In this document: positions 7,972-16,688 of the stretch, one piece after another
Numbering within the stretch: the stretch's first letter is position 1
Layout of the letters: each line of letters opens with the position of its first letter
Assembly (NCBI GenBank): GCA_020634495.1
Contig: JACKBR010000002.1
Location: 186,001 to 250,000 of the forward strand
Source: Ardenticatenaceae bacterium
Lineage (GTDB): Bacteria; Chloroflexota; Anaerolineae; Promineifilales; Promineifilaceae
Reading direction: 5' to 3'
DNA: 64,000 nucleotides
Notes under the pieces: generated by a model
Told to the model about the DNA's origin: nothing
Databases searched by the model: none
What the model saw: only the letters and a program-made list of their open reading frames with translations
Made by a program: the position numbers and the translations under genes

Positions 7972-9363
7972 ATGTCACAATTCGGCCCTAAATTCAAAAC
8001 GTTACGCGACCAAACACGGCACCCCAAAACCAACAAACCCCTCACCCAGCAGCAAATTGCAGATCTTCTGCTGGAAAAGATTAAGTTGGTGTATTCCCAC
8101 GTCACCATTAGCAACTGGGAGCGAAGCAAAACGCCTATCAATCAGAATGAGCGAGAATTGTTACTTGCCCTCATCGCCATTTTATATGAACATGGGGGCT
8201 GTAATTCGCTAAAAGTTGCCAACGAACTTCTAGAAGCTGGTAATTACCGCACATTGAACACGCCCGAAACAAATCAGATTAATCCAGATTGGCTAAATGA
8301 ATCTGAGGAAACAAGCGACCCCTCACCACCGATCGAACAATTACTACAATTGCCAGCAAAAGCGTATCATGCACTTATTGGGCGACAAGCAGAACAGCAA
8401 CAGCTTTTTGAAGGTTTTCAACAAAAAATGCCAGCACTATTTATTGTAGGACTCGGCGGTATGGGAAAAACCGCCCTGGCACGAGAAGTTGCAGAGCAAG
8501 TACTTAATGCAGGTTTATTTGAAGTAATTGTTTGGACAAGCGCCAAAAAAGAAAAATTTATTGACGAAACTATAGAGAATATCGAGCAGCCTGACTATTC
8601 ACTCGACCAGCTCTTTAATGAGATAGGACGTCAATGTAACCGTTTGGACATTTTGCCTTTGCCCCTTGATGAAAAGCGGGACGCAGTAAAATTTTTACTC
8701 TTGCAAACAAAAGCCCTCATTGTGTTAGATAATTTAGAATCTGTAGAAAATGCCGAACATCTTCTAGAGGAGGTTCTCGCGGTTCGTGGCCAAAGCCAAT
8801 TGCTTATTACCAGCCGACATTTCATCCCCCACCCCCTTATTACCCAAATTCGTTTAGGGGGCTTGTCACAAAAGCAAACCGTTCAATTTTTACGAACCGA
8901 AAGCAAACTAAAAGGCGTGGATTCGGTTTCCCAGGCCGGGGAAAAAACCTTAAAAAGAATACACGACGCGACTGGGGGAGCCCCGTTAGCCTTGAAGTTG
9001 GTCGTAGGGCAGATTTATTGGCTGGCCCTGGAAGACGTTTTGCAAATATTGGCTGATGCCAAATTTGAGGAGCAAGATCGCGACTTTTACCGCTTTGTTT
9101 TCAAACATTCATGGGATTTATTACCTTTACCTGCCCAAAAGGTACTCGTCTCCATGTCTGTTTTTTCGGTAACGGATGGGGGAACCAAAGAAGCGATTCT
9201 TCAGGTAAGCCGTGTCGAGCAACCTGCCTTTATGCCAGCCCTGAAGCTGCTTGTATTTATGTCTTTGGTAGACCCCTCACAAAACTTGCAGCAAAAAAGA
9301 TACACAATCCACCAGCTTACCCAATACTTCGTGCTATCCGACATCGTCAAAAAATGGGGATAA
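7972..9363 (+). CDS. HTH-STAND (NB-ARC-like) NTPase
   Basis: 463 residues from the ATG at 7972 (an ATG at 7954 is possible). An N-terminal XRE-like helix-turn-helix spans about residues 24-55 (LTQQQIADLLLEK, then HVTISNWERSKTP). The NTPase core has Walker A GLGGMGKT (160-167), Walker B-like ALIVLDNLE, a sensor TSRH, and the GGAPLAL motif of NB-ARC/AP-ATPases. A winged-helix segment closes the protein, and there is no sensor repeat domain; TPR proteins follow immediately in two separate genes. This looks like a split version of the single-chain HTH-NTPase-TPR protein encoded at 12175-14748. STAND proteins act as signal switches and several are antiphage effectors. Whether this one regulates transcription or defends against phage cannot be decided from the sequence. 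Confidence 0.75.
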   Translation: MSQFGPKFKTLRDQTRHPKTNKPLTQQQIADLLLEKIKLVYSHVTISNWERSKTPINQNERELLLALIAILYEHGGCNSLKVANELLEAGNYRTLNTPETNQINPDWLNESEETSDPSPPIEQLLQLPAKAYHALIGRQAEQQQLFEGFQQKMPALFIVGLGGMGKTALAREVAEQVLNAGLFEVIVWTSAKKEKFIDETIENIEQPDYSLDQLFNEIGRQCNRLDILPLPLDEKRDAVKFLLLQTKALIVLDNLESVENAEHLLEEVLAVRGQSQLLITSRHFIPHPLITQIRLGGLSQKQTVQFLRTESKLKGVDSVSQAGEKTLKRIHDATGGAPLALKLVVGQIYWLALEDVLQILADAKFEEQDRDFYRFVFKHSWDLLPLPAQKVLVSMSVFSVTDGGTKEAILQVSRVEQPAFMPALKLLVFMSLVDPSQNLQQKRYTIHQLTQYFVLSDIVKKWG

Positions 9364-10482
9364 GTGCCCTGTTTGGATAACCAAAGCGTGACAGAATCCT
9401 CTAATGAAAACCCGTTCTGGTCCGAGTTTTGGCAAGATACTACCGTCTTGCACATGCAATATTACCTGGATTGGGCAGCAGCCAATACGGATGCTTATGA
9501 CACATTGGCTCAGGAACATGGCAACCTCATTCTGAGCATGAGCCGTGCATCTGAACAGCATGCATGGCAAACCTCAATCGATTTTGCCTCATTACTTTGC
9601 CGCCCTCAACGAAGTTATTTAGGCTTGCGTGGTTATTGGTCTGAACTGGAAACACATCTGACTCAGGCCATTAACGCCGCTGAAACAATTGAGGCTTGGG
9701 AAGATTGGGCAGCGCTACAGCAAAACATGGCCCTCCTTAATATAAGAAGAGGGCAATTTGTTGAAGCCGAAGCGCGATGCCAGAAAGCGGTTGCTGTTTT
9801 TCAAGCGGAAGAAAATCTGGGGCAATATGCTCAAACACGTGGTTTATTGGCAACCAGTGCTCGCCTCAAAGGGAATCTGGCACAGGCTCAAACAGAGCTT
9901 CTCTACATTCTGGATGTTTTTAAACAGCTAAATGACAAAAATAATATGGCCATCACCCTTAACCAACTTGGCCAGTTGTCCGAAGCGATCCAAGATTGGG
10001 AGCAATCCCTTGCCTATCATCAAGCCGAATGGGAATTAGAAGAGCAGATGGGCAATCTCCACGGGGCGGCTTTAGCCAAATGGGGAATAGGGAATAGCTA
10101 TTACCGTTTGGGAGATTTAGTTAAAGCCGACCGCTACTACCGAGAAGCATATGATATCTTGGAGACCATTGGCGATCAGCAAAATTTAATTCGATTATTA
10201 GCCCAACGCGCCAATTTAACTGGCCGTATTGGGGAGATAGACAATGCCATTATCCTCTTTGAGGAATTGGTGAATGCAGCTGAAAAGCTAGGGGATCAAT
10301 TAACTGCCTATGATGCCATGTTCAATTTGGCACGTCTTTTTCGCCAAGAAGGGCGATTGGATGAAGCCATAAAAACGCTTCAACAAGCAATCAATTTCGG
10401 TGAAAAAGCCGGGCTTAAGGATCTTGAACAAGACAAAAGAGCTTTGCAGATTCTACTCAAAGAGCTAGAGGAAGCATCCTGA
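9364..10482 (+). CDS. TPR-repeat protein
   Basis: 372 residues starting at a GTG placed directly after the stop codon of the NTPase gene (TAAGTG), with GGGGA upstream, so it is translationally coupled. From about residue 110 onward the chain is a tetratricopeptide solenoid (ALLNIRRGQFVEAEARCQKA, KWGIGNSYYRLGDLVKADRY and FNLARLFRQEGRLDEAIKTL are typical units). The N-terminal 100 residues resemble the region following NB-ARC in related fused proteins. It is probably the sensor or scaffold half of the split STAND system. No signal peptide or enzyme motif is seen. Confidence 0.75.
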   Translation: MPCLDNQSVTESSNENPFWSEFWQDTTVLHMQYYLDWAAANTDAYDTLAQEHGNLILSMSRASEQHAWQTSIDFASLLCRPQRSYLGLRGYWSELETHLTQAINAAETIEAWEDWAALQQNMALLNIRRGQFVEAEARCQKAVAVFQAEENLGQYAQTRGLLATSARLKGNLAQAQTELLYILDVFKQLNDKNNMAITLNQLGQLSEAIQDWEQSLAYHQAEWELEEQMGNLHGAALAKWGIGNSYYRLGDLVKADRYYREAYDILETIGDQQNLIRLLAQRANLTGRIGEIDNAIILFEELVNAAEKLGDQLTAYDAMFNLARLFRQEGRLDEAIKTLQQAINFGEKAGLKDLEQDKRALQILLKELEEAS

Positions 10483-11702
10483 TGGAAGAGGCCGCAATTA
10501 ACTGGCAAATTTTTTATACCGAGGCTCAAGATTCTCATCTTCACCTGTTTCTTACGCTGGCAGAAACAAATCAGGAAGCAGAGGCTCATCTGTATCAGCT
10601 ACTGGATACCGATCGGCATAACTTATTATTGGCCGTCGAAACAGCGTCTACAGAAAACGCCTGGGATGCCATTCAGCGGTTCACCTGGGCAGTTGGGCGG
10701 CCATATGGCGGCTACCTGAGCACTTACGGCCTTTGGGAAGAATTAAAGAATCTGATAGAAGCAGCCATCTTTGCCAGTCATCAGTTAATGGAGCCAATCA
10801 TTGCCGCCGGTTTCATGACTGATTTGGGAACCCTTATCCTTTGGCAAGGCCAACTGGCCGAAGCGAAAAAACAGTATGAAACTGCCTTGTCAGTCATCAA
10901 AGGTATTCCACCCGAACGGGCAACGGAGTTGGCTGTTGCCAGAATTTACCACCATCTTGGCACAATTTACCGCACTTTATCCGACACACCTCAAGCACGC
11001 AATTTCCTCCAAAAAGCTTTAACTCTTTCAAAAAAATGGGGAGATGACGGGGGAGTAGCCAACAATCTACAGGAGTTAGGTAATCTTGCCAACGACGAAA
11101 ATAACCTAGATCAAGCACTGTCCTACTATCAACAAAGCCTGACAATTAATCTCATACTTCCTCACCCTATTAATGCGGCCATCAACAGACGCAATATTGG
11201 CAACATCCTCTACAAAAAAGATGAACTGATTCTGGCAGAAAAGCAATGGCAGAAAGCGATGGGTGTTTTCACGCAGCACAATGACAAGCGAAATGTAGCC
11301 GGCATTCTTCACGCTTTGGCTCAATTATCCTTGGACAAGCACCAATATGATACTGCCCGTCAACTCTGCATCAAATGCATCGATCTTAAAGAACAAATAG
11401 GCTTTCGCTCGGCTCTCCCCAACACGATAAGTCTGTTGGGAATAATCAGTTATGCCGAAGATAATGGGCAGGCCGCTGAACGCTATTTCAAACAGGCGCT
11501 AGATATCAGCATAACCAATGGGGACCCCAGGCAAGCAAACCGACAGCGGTTTAATCTGGCCATGCTTTACGAATTGAGAGAACAATTCCCTCAGGCTGAA
11601 CAACTCTTAAAACAAATCGTTGCTATTGATGCCGAATACAAATTGCCAGATTTAGCAGCAAATCAAGAAGCTCTTCAACGCATCCAGACCAAATTATCCT
11701 AA
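10482..11702 (+). CDS. TPR-repeat protein
   Basis: 406 residues. The start overlaps the previous stop (TGATG), so the two TPR genes and the NTPase gene form a coupled operon. Repeats such as HHLGTIYRTLSDTPQARNFL, NNLQELGNLANDENNLDQAL and RRNIGNILYKKDELILAEKQ fill residues about 150-400. The N-terminal part is similar in layout to the preceding protein (NWQIFYTEAQDSHLHLFL against a comparable FWQDTTVLHMQYYLDWA segment), so the two TPR genes probably arose by duplication. Likely partner or alternative sensor for the HTH-STAND NTPase. No catalytic motif. Confidence 0.75.
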   Translation: MEEAAINWQIFYTEAQDSHLHLFLTLAETNQEAEAHLYQLLDTDRHNLLLAVETASTENAWDAIQRFTWAVGRPYGGYLSTYGLWEELKNLIEAAIFASHQLMEPIIAAGFMTDLGTLILWQGQLAEAKKQYETALSVIKGIPPERATELAVARIYHHLGTIYRTLSDTPQARNFLQKALTLSKKWGDDGGVANNLQELGNLANDENNLDQALSYYQQSLTINLILPHPINAAINRRNIGNILYKKDELILAEKQWQKAMGVFTQHNDKRNVAGILHALAQLSLDKHQYDTARQLCIKCIDLKEQIGFRSALPNTISLLGIISYAEDNGQAAERYFKQALDISITNGDPRQANRQRFNLAMLYELREQFPQAEQLLKQIVAIDAEYKLPDLAANQEALQRIQTKLS

Positions 11703-11954
11703 ATTTAGACCCCATTCCTCACACGGAGTATGCCTGAACTAAAGGTTTAGCAATTGATCGCGCGTCTGGCTGCCAACACCAAACTACAAACTTTAAAAAT
11801 CTTGAAATCAATTTTCAAAATCTGAAAGTGATTTTAAGCATACGCCCAAATACAAAAAGTTTAGCCACAACTATGATGGTCACATAACGCACGAAAAGAG
11901 TGGCCACTCCTTCAAGCGCCCTTACCAATTTAACCTAAACGAAGGAGCATAAAA
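11703..11954. promoter_or_regulatory. Upstream region of the small peptide gene, with a motif shared with 14786-14796
   Basis: About 250 bp without a gene. AAAATCTTGAA (11796-11806) lies in a locally symmetric A+T-rich stretch (TTGAAATCAATTTTCAA). The same 11-mer occurs on the other strand upstream of the large STAND gene at 14786-14796. The ribosome site AAGGAG for the peptide gene is at 11942-11947. Confidence 0.45.
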
Positions 11955-12122
11955 ATGAAAACCTTAAAACAAAATTTACAAACTTTGATTACCTTGTTCA
12001 CGGCTGGTTGCATTACCATCACGCTCATCATTCTGATCAACTTCAGCCAACCCCGTACAGATGTTGCCGCAGGTGGTTGTTCAGTTCCGGATGGCATCTG
12101 CTCGGCAAGCATTGATTCCTAA
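11955..12122 (+). CDS. 55-residue membrane or secreted peptide, unknown
   Basis: Starts MKTLKQNLQTLITLFTAGC with AAGGAG 8 bp upstream of ATG. A single hydrophobic stretch (residues about 10-32) is followed by a short tail ending GGCSVPDGICSASIDS with two cysteines. It ends just before an intrinsic terminator. No known family is recognised. It is flanked by an HTH-NTPase plus TPR operon on one side and an HTH-NTPase-TPR fusion on the other. TPR regulators of the RRNPP type sense short secreted peptides encoded next to them, so a pro-peptide role is conceivable. A structural membrane peptide or toxin-like product is equally possible. The gene is supported by its ribosome site, start, clean hydrophobic profile and terminator. 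Confidence 0.6.
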   Translation: MKTLKQNLQTLITLFTAGCITITLIILINFSQPRTDVAAGGCSVPDGICSASIDS

Positions 12123-12141
12123 ACAACCCGAATAGCCCCAT

Positions 12142-12180
12142 GAAGGCTAGCCGACAGTTGAAGGCTAGCCTTCTTTATTT
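12142..12180. terminator. Intrinsic terminator between converging genes
   Basis: 9-bp stem GAAGGCTAG (12142-12150) / CTAGCCTTC (12165-12173) followed by TTTATTT. It ends the small peptide transcript; it also covers the 3' end of the minus-strand STAND gene. Confidence 0.8.
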
Positions 12181-14748
12181 GGCTATATCTACCCTTTGCA
12201 AATCTTCTATCAGCGCCTGTTTTAAACCATGATGATGACCGCTACTATCAAATTGCACCAACAAGTTGAGCGCCTGCTGATACTGCGCCTTGGCTTCAAT
12301 CAATCGATCTTGCTTGAAAAAAACATCACCCAGCTTGCCCAGAGAATTGGCCATTTCTATAGGTTCAGCCAACAGTTGCCAGAGATCAATGCTTGCTTGT
12401 AATAAATTTTCTGCTTTGAGCAGATTTCCTCGGACAAACGCCAGATTCCCTAAGTTGTTTAAGGCAAAGGCACGATAAAAATCGTGCCCAGATTGGGCCA
12501 AATAGTTTAAATCAATATTTTGCCAGGCGTTCTCGGCATGATCATATTGTCCCCGCTCAAAATATAAAGCGCCCTCAGCAATATAGAGTAGAGCAAGGTC
12601 GATTTCGCTGGATGTATTGGTTAAAGCACTTTTGGCTTGATTCAGACAATGAACTGCTTCATCTATCCTTTGCTGTGCTTGGAACACCAAAGACAGGTTG
12701 TGTAGCGTACGCGCCAATTCCGGCCATTGCTTCAACTCCTGCCAAATTGCCGCTGCTTCCTGTAAGTAGCGAGCTGCTTCTTCCAGGTGATTTTGTCTTC
12801 GGGCGACTGTGCCCAGTAGATTCAAAGTAGCCGCTCGTTCCTTACCTAATAAACCGAGCTTTTCGTATTGGACTACTGCAGACAACCCATGCTGACTGGC
12901 GACTTCAAATTGTCGGTCTAGCAAATAATCATTACCCAGATTGAGATTAGCCCGGGCGATCTCAATCGGTTCTTGGATCTGGCTTGCCTGATGTAAAACA
13001 AGCGTATGAAGTTCAATTGCCCGCTCCAATTGGTGGTTTGAACGATAGAGTTCGCCTAATTTGTTGAGAAGTTGGCACTGTAAGGATGGCGCGTGTGAAA
13101 AAGAACCGCTTAATTGCTCCAAGAGCGGTAGCCAATTAACAATGGTCCCGCGACGATCTAAATAGCGAGACAAACGAATGAATATTTCCTGCCAGGCGAT
13201 TTTGATGGTAGCCGTGACATCGTCTTCAAGCAATTTCAGGCTAAACTGTAGGGCTCTGGCGAGATTGTCCTGCTCTTCATCCAGCTGTTGCCACGTATTG
13301 CCAGATAAGTTTGTGAGATATTGTTGCCAATAGACGAGAGCCTTTTCAATTAATGCATTAGAAGGAAAAACAGGAGCCTGGTCATAGGCACGATCGATAA
13401 CAAAGTGGACTGTTAAGCGATGTGTGCTATAGCGACGTTGGTATAAATTCCCATTTGGTTCAATCAAACAGCAATCCATGAGGGCCGTAAGGCTTGACCA
13501 AAGTTGAGATTGTGCCAAGCCACAAATGGCTAGCAAATAATCAAGGGTTGCCCCAGAAGGCGCAATCAGAGGCATTATCTGCATAAGCTGCTTTTCCGAC
13601 GGGGCTAACGTCTGCCATATCCCGTCGTAAACCGATTGATACACATCAGCGATTTGATCTGGTTGGATTGTTTGCCATGCAGACAAAATATCTGGGAGCG
13701 AATACATCCGCGCCAATCTGGGTACAAGACGCAAGGCCAAGGGATGGCCACCAATAATCTCGTAAAGGCTACGAACATCTGCTTCATCTATATTTTGAAA
13801 GGTAACTCCCCCTATTAATTCTGCCTGAAAGTTCAATAATTCCAGGGCTGCGTCAAAAGATAATTCAGGAACTGGAATGATGGCGCACTCAATTTCGGCC
13901 GGTGGCTGGCGAAGTGAAGTCAGCAGGCATTTGCCATTGCCAATCAGATTTTCTAGCTGTTTAAGAAAAGAGACCCAATCTGCAAAATCCTCAAGACCAT
14001 CAATGACAATTAAGTGGGGTTTCTGCTGTAGTAAAAACCGCATACGGTTCAGATGGGTGACTCGAATGGGCCCGTCACTTTCTTCCCTAAATAGAAATCT
14101 GTATAAACGGCTCACCATCTGATGCGGTTCAAATTCAGTTGATTCACTCCGGTCAAGAATATCCAGGGACAACCAAATAACTTGCGCGAAAATATTTTGC
14201 CGGATGAGTTCTCGGGTAACAGCGTCAGCGATAGCTGTTTTCCCATTGCCACTTATTCCCGTCAAGACAACAGTTTGTGGATTGGGTGCACGTAACTTCT
14301 TGATAACTGTCTGAATGAGAGTTTCTACCCCAAATAGGCGATTGTACGATGGCGTGGGCAGCCTTGATTCCTGCTCAGCAGCTGGTTTTTGTATTGAATC
14401 GTCTGGACGTAACGAGTGCAGTACCCAGTGTGAATCCACTTGCTTCAATTCGGCACTGTTTAAGGGGCGATAATTACCAGTTAGCAAAAACTGCTCGGCT
14501 TCCGCTTGTGTTTGGATTCCCCCACCTTTATGCAAGACTGTAATCAAGCCAACCAACACATGCCGATCATCTCGGCGAATCTGGTTTAAGCCACGTTCCC
14601 AATTGCTTATGGTACTACCGGAGTAACTCTCCACACCGGATTCGATGCTTAACAGTTCTGCCAAACGCTCTTGCGTAAGAAAGCGCTCTCGCTCAATATC
14701 TCGACACCTAAGCCGGTATTTTTTGAGTAATTTGCCAAAACTTTTCAT
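12175..14748 (-). CDS. HTH-STAND NTPase with TPR sensor domain (single chain)
   Basis: 857 residues. N-terminal HTH (LTQERLAELLSIESG, then GSTISNWERGLNQI, residues about 24-58) is clearly related to the protein at 7972. The NTPase has Walker A GISGNGKT (164-171), Walker B HLIVIDGLED, sensor LLTSLRQPP and the GGHPLALRL motif. The C-terminal half (about 540-850) is a TPR solenoid (LNKLGELYRSNHQLERAIEL and similar). It resembles AfsR/MalT-like regulators and antiphage STAND sensors. Transcribed divergently from the vWA-tubulin-Cas operon across about 150 bp that contain a palindrome, so it could control both directions; that is inference. Confidence 0.78.
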   Translation of the reverse strand: MKSFGKLLKKYRLRCRDIERERFLTQERLAELLSIESGVESYSGSTISNWERGLNQIRRDDRHVLVGLITVLHKGGGIQTQAEAEQFLLTGNYRPLNSAELKQVDSHWVLHSLRPDDSIQKPAAEQESRLPTPSYNRLFGVETLIQTVIKKLRAPNPQTVVLTGISGNGKTAIADAVTRELIRQNIFAQVIWLSLDILDRSESTEFEPHQMVSRLYRFLFREESDGPIRVTHLNRMRFLLQQKPHLIVIDGLEDFADWVSFLKQLENLIGNGKCLLTSLRQPPAEIECAIIPVPELSFDAALELLNFQAELIGGVTFQNIDEADVRSLYEIIGGHPLALRLVPRLARMYSLPDILSAWQTIQPDQIADVYQSVYDGIWQTLAPSEKQLMQIMPLIAPSGATLDYLLAICGLAQSQLWSSLTALMDCCLIEPNGNLYQRRYSTHRLTVHFVIDRAYDQAPVFPSNALIEKALVYWQQYLTNLSGNTWQQLDEEQDNLARALQFSLKLLEDDVTATIKIAWQEIFIRLSRYLDRRGTIVNWLPLLEQLSGSFSHAPSLQCQLLNKLGELYRSNHQLERAIELHTLVLHQASQIQEPIEIARANLNLGNDYLLDRQFEVASQHGLSAVVQYEKLGLLGKERAATLNLLGTVARRQNHLEEAARYLQEAAAIWQELKQWPELARTLHNLSLVFQAQQRIDEAVHCLNQAKSALTNTSSEIDLALLYIAEGALYFERGQYDHAENAWQNIDLNYLAQSGHDFYRAFALNNLGNLAFVRGNLLKAENLLQASIDLWQLLAEPIEMANSLGKLGDVFFKQDRLIEAKAQYQQALNLLVQFDSSGHHHGLKQALIEDLQRVDIAK

Positions 14749-14900
14749 CTTGCCCCAGACCAGTAACGCCTGAATTAACCTCTAGTTCAAGATTTTCTTG
14801 AGTTTTCTCAAGGATTTTCCCCTGTATCAATGTCTGGCTTCAATCTAAAGTGATTATAGCAGATAAAACAACTGTTTATGCCGACTTAAGGATGGTAAGT
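14749..14900. promoter_or_regulatory. Divergent promoter region with palindromic operator candidate
   Basis: Lies between the HTH-STAND-TPR gene and the ten-gene operon. Perfect inverted repeat CTTGAG-TTTT-CTCAAG at 14797-14812, next to TTCAAGATTTT at 14786-14796, whose complement also occurs upstream of the small peptide gene. TATAGC near 14865 may be a -10 box of the rightward operon. Confidence 0.5.
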
Positions 14901-16679
14901 ATGAAACAACATCGGGCATTTATTTACAAGGGAAATATTCCATTCAAACGAGGTGGGTGCCGTCGGTGGCGCTCCGGCTGTTTTCTGCTACTATTTCTCC
15001 TGTTCACGCTAGTGTGCGGTCTGTTGACCCTCCTTTTTTATACTCGTTCAGCCAATGCATTTACCAATGAGCGCCCCCTCGCCGTCTGGCTCCTCATCGA
15101 CAACTCCAACTCCATGTTCGACCGGGATGGCATCGGCTCGGATCCAAACCTGCTGCGCCTGGATGCTGCCCGTCTGTTCCTCAGTTACCTGGGGGTAGAT
15201 GATAGCGCAGCCCAACACCAGGCAGGCGTCATCTTTTTCGGCAGCACGGCCGAAACGGCCGTGCCCCTCACTCCCCTCACCCACGAAGACCAGCGCGCCA
15301 CCCTGTTTGCCCAACTGGCCAACCCGCCCCGCCAGGGGTGGACGGATCCATTGGCGGCAATAGATTTAGCCCAGGCGGAACGAAACGCACTCCCAACGGA
15401 ACATCGAACGGCCGTCATTCTTCTCACTGACGGCAAGCCTGAGTGGAGCAATGCCCCAACGCCAGAACAGCAGGCGGCTTACCGCACCGCCCTCCTCACT
15501 CGCAGCAATGTTCTGGCCAGCAGCAATACCGCGCTCTTCATTATTCTTCTGGCCAATCCAGCTACAGACAACGACCCCGACATTGCCGCCTTTTGGGAAC
15601 CGCTGTGGCAAGAGATGAGCGCCGCCACGCCAGTCGGTGCCTACTTTGTGGCTCGCGAAGCCGCAGATTTGCCTGGAATCTACCACGACATTGTGGCCTC
15701 CCTCACCGGCAACATCAGCGCCGGCATTGTGTACCAAACGGCCGTGCCCGCAAGCGGCACTGAAACAACCCTGACCATTCCGCCAGACCTGGATCAAGTC
15801 ACGCTGGTTATTAGCAAAGCGGATCCAAACCAAACAATAGAGCTCATTGCAGCTGACGGCCGTCTTCTCACCCCTTCAGACCTAACCGTGCGCCAGGCAG
15901 GCGGCCACCAGGCCCCTGAAGAAGTATGGGTCATTGAGCAGCCACCCTCGGGGGAATGGGTATTGCGAATTGAAGGAGCAGGGAAAGTCACCGTTTGGCA
16001 GGATGGAAAGCCAGCCTTACTCTCCACCGCGACACCATCTCCCTCTCCCCCACCGCAGGAGACCGAAACGACAATCCCCGCCCAGGAATTAGCGGCCACC
16101 ACAGCGCCTCTCGCCTTTACGGCTACCACCCGGCCATTACCAACGGGCACAGCAACGGCCGTTTCCCAACCTCCTTTTGCACCACCACAACCTCCGTCAG
16201 AATCCGCATTATCCAACTGGCTCTGGGGATTGGGCATAAGTGGGACCCTTCTAGGGAGCATCAGCGCGATGCTGTTGGCACATCGGGCCAGTCAGCAGCC
16301 ACATCTCAGCGGAACGGTCCGCCTCCTCAATGGGGTACACACGGCGGATGGGCAAACTCTGGTGGAGCTGGATGCGTTTCGCCGAGACAGTTTACGATTG
16401 GGGCACCCCCCGGCAGATATCCCCATCCCTAATACCACGGCACAGATTACCCTTTCATTGGGCCGCGCCTTTGGGGATATCCATGAAATTTTAGTCAAGA
16501 GCAGCAGCGGCACGCCTCTTTTAGATGGTGTCCCGCTCACTCAGGAACGACGTCTGCTTGATACGGCCGTGTTGGACATTGGTGGGGTGCAGCTGCGTTA
16601 CGAAAACCTGCGCCTGCGTCAGGCGCAACGTGAACAAACCCAACAGGTCACAAATCAGCAATCATATCTTCATCAATAG
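14901..16679 (+). CDS. von Willebrand factor A domain membrane protein
   Basis: 592 residues from the ATG at 14901 (earlier in-frame starts at 14850 and 14892 exist). A basic N-terminus precedes a transmembrane segment at about 27-47. The outward vWA domain then has the metal-site motif DNSNS (67-71) and a later LLTDGKPEW strand with the second acidic residue. A Thr/Pro-rich linker follows, then a second transmembrane segment (WLWGLGISGTLLGSISAMLL) and a cytoplasmic tail of about 130 residues that may be a small beta domain. First gene of the operon; the tubulin-like gene starts 9 bp downstream with AGGAGG between. vWA domains with intact metal sites bind protein ligands. Here it may link the membrane to the cytoskeletal protein; that is inference. 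Confidence 0.8.
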   Translation: MKQHRAFIYKGNIPFKRGGCRRWRSGCFLLLFLLFTLVCGLLTLLFYTRSANAFTNERPLAVWLLIDNSNSMFDRDGIGSDPNLLRLDAARLFLSYLGVDDSAAQHQAGVIFFGSTAETAVPLTPLTHEDQRATLFAQLANPPRQGWTDPLAAIDLAQAERNALPTEHRTAVILLTDGKPEWSNAPTPEQQAAYRTALLTRSNVLASSNTALFIILLANPATDNDPDIAAFWEPLWQEMSAATPVGAYFVAREAADLPGIYHDIVASLTGNISAGIVYQTAVPASGTETTLTIPPDLDQVTLVISKADPNQTIELIAADGRLLTPSDLTVRQAGGHQAPEEVWVIEQPPSGEWVLRIEGAGKVTVWQDGKPALLSTATPSPSPPPQETETTIPAQELAATTAPLAFTATTRPLPTGTATAVSQPPFAPPQPPSESALSNWLWGLGISGTLLGSISAMLLAHRASQQPHLSGTVRLLNGVHTADGQTLVELDAFRRDSLRLGHPPADIPIPNTTAQITLSLGRAFGDIHEILVKSSSGTPLLDGVPLTQERRLLDTAVLDIGGVQLRYENLRLRQAQREQTQQVTNQQSYLHQ

Positions 16680-16688
16680 GAGGCAGTT

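Noticed and set aside
7972..14748. Toxin-antitoxin interpretation of the small peptide plus HTH proteins
   Set aside because: HTH proteins are far larger than antitoxins and carry NTPase and TPR domains; possible but less fitting than a signalling or defence role.
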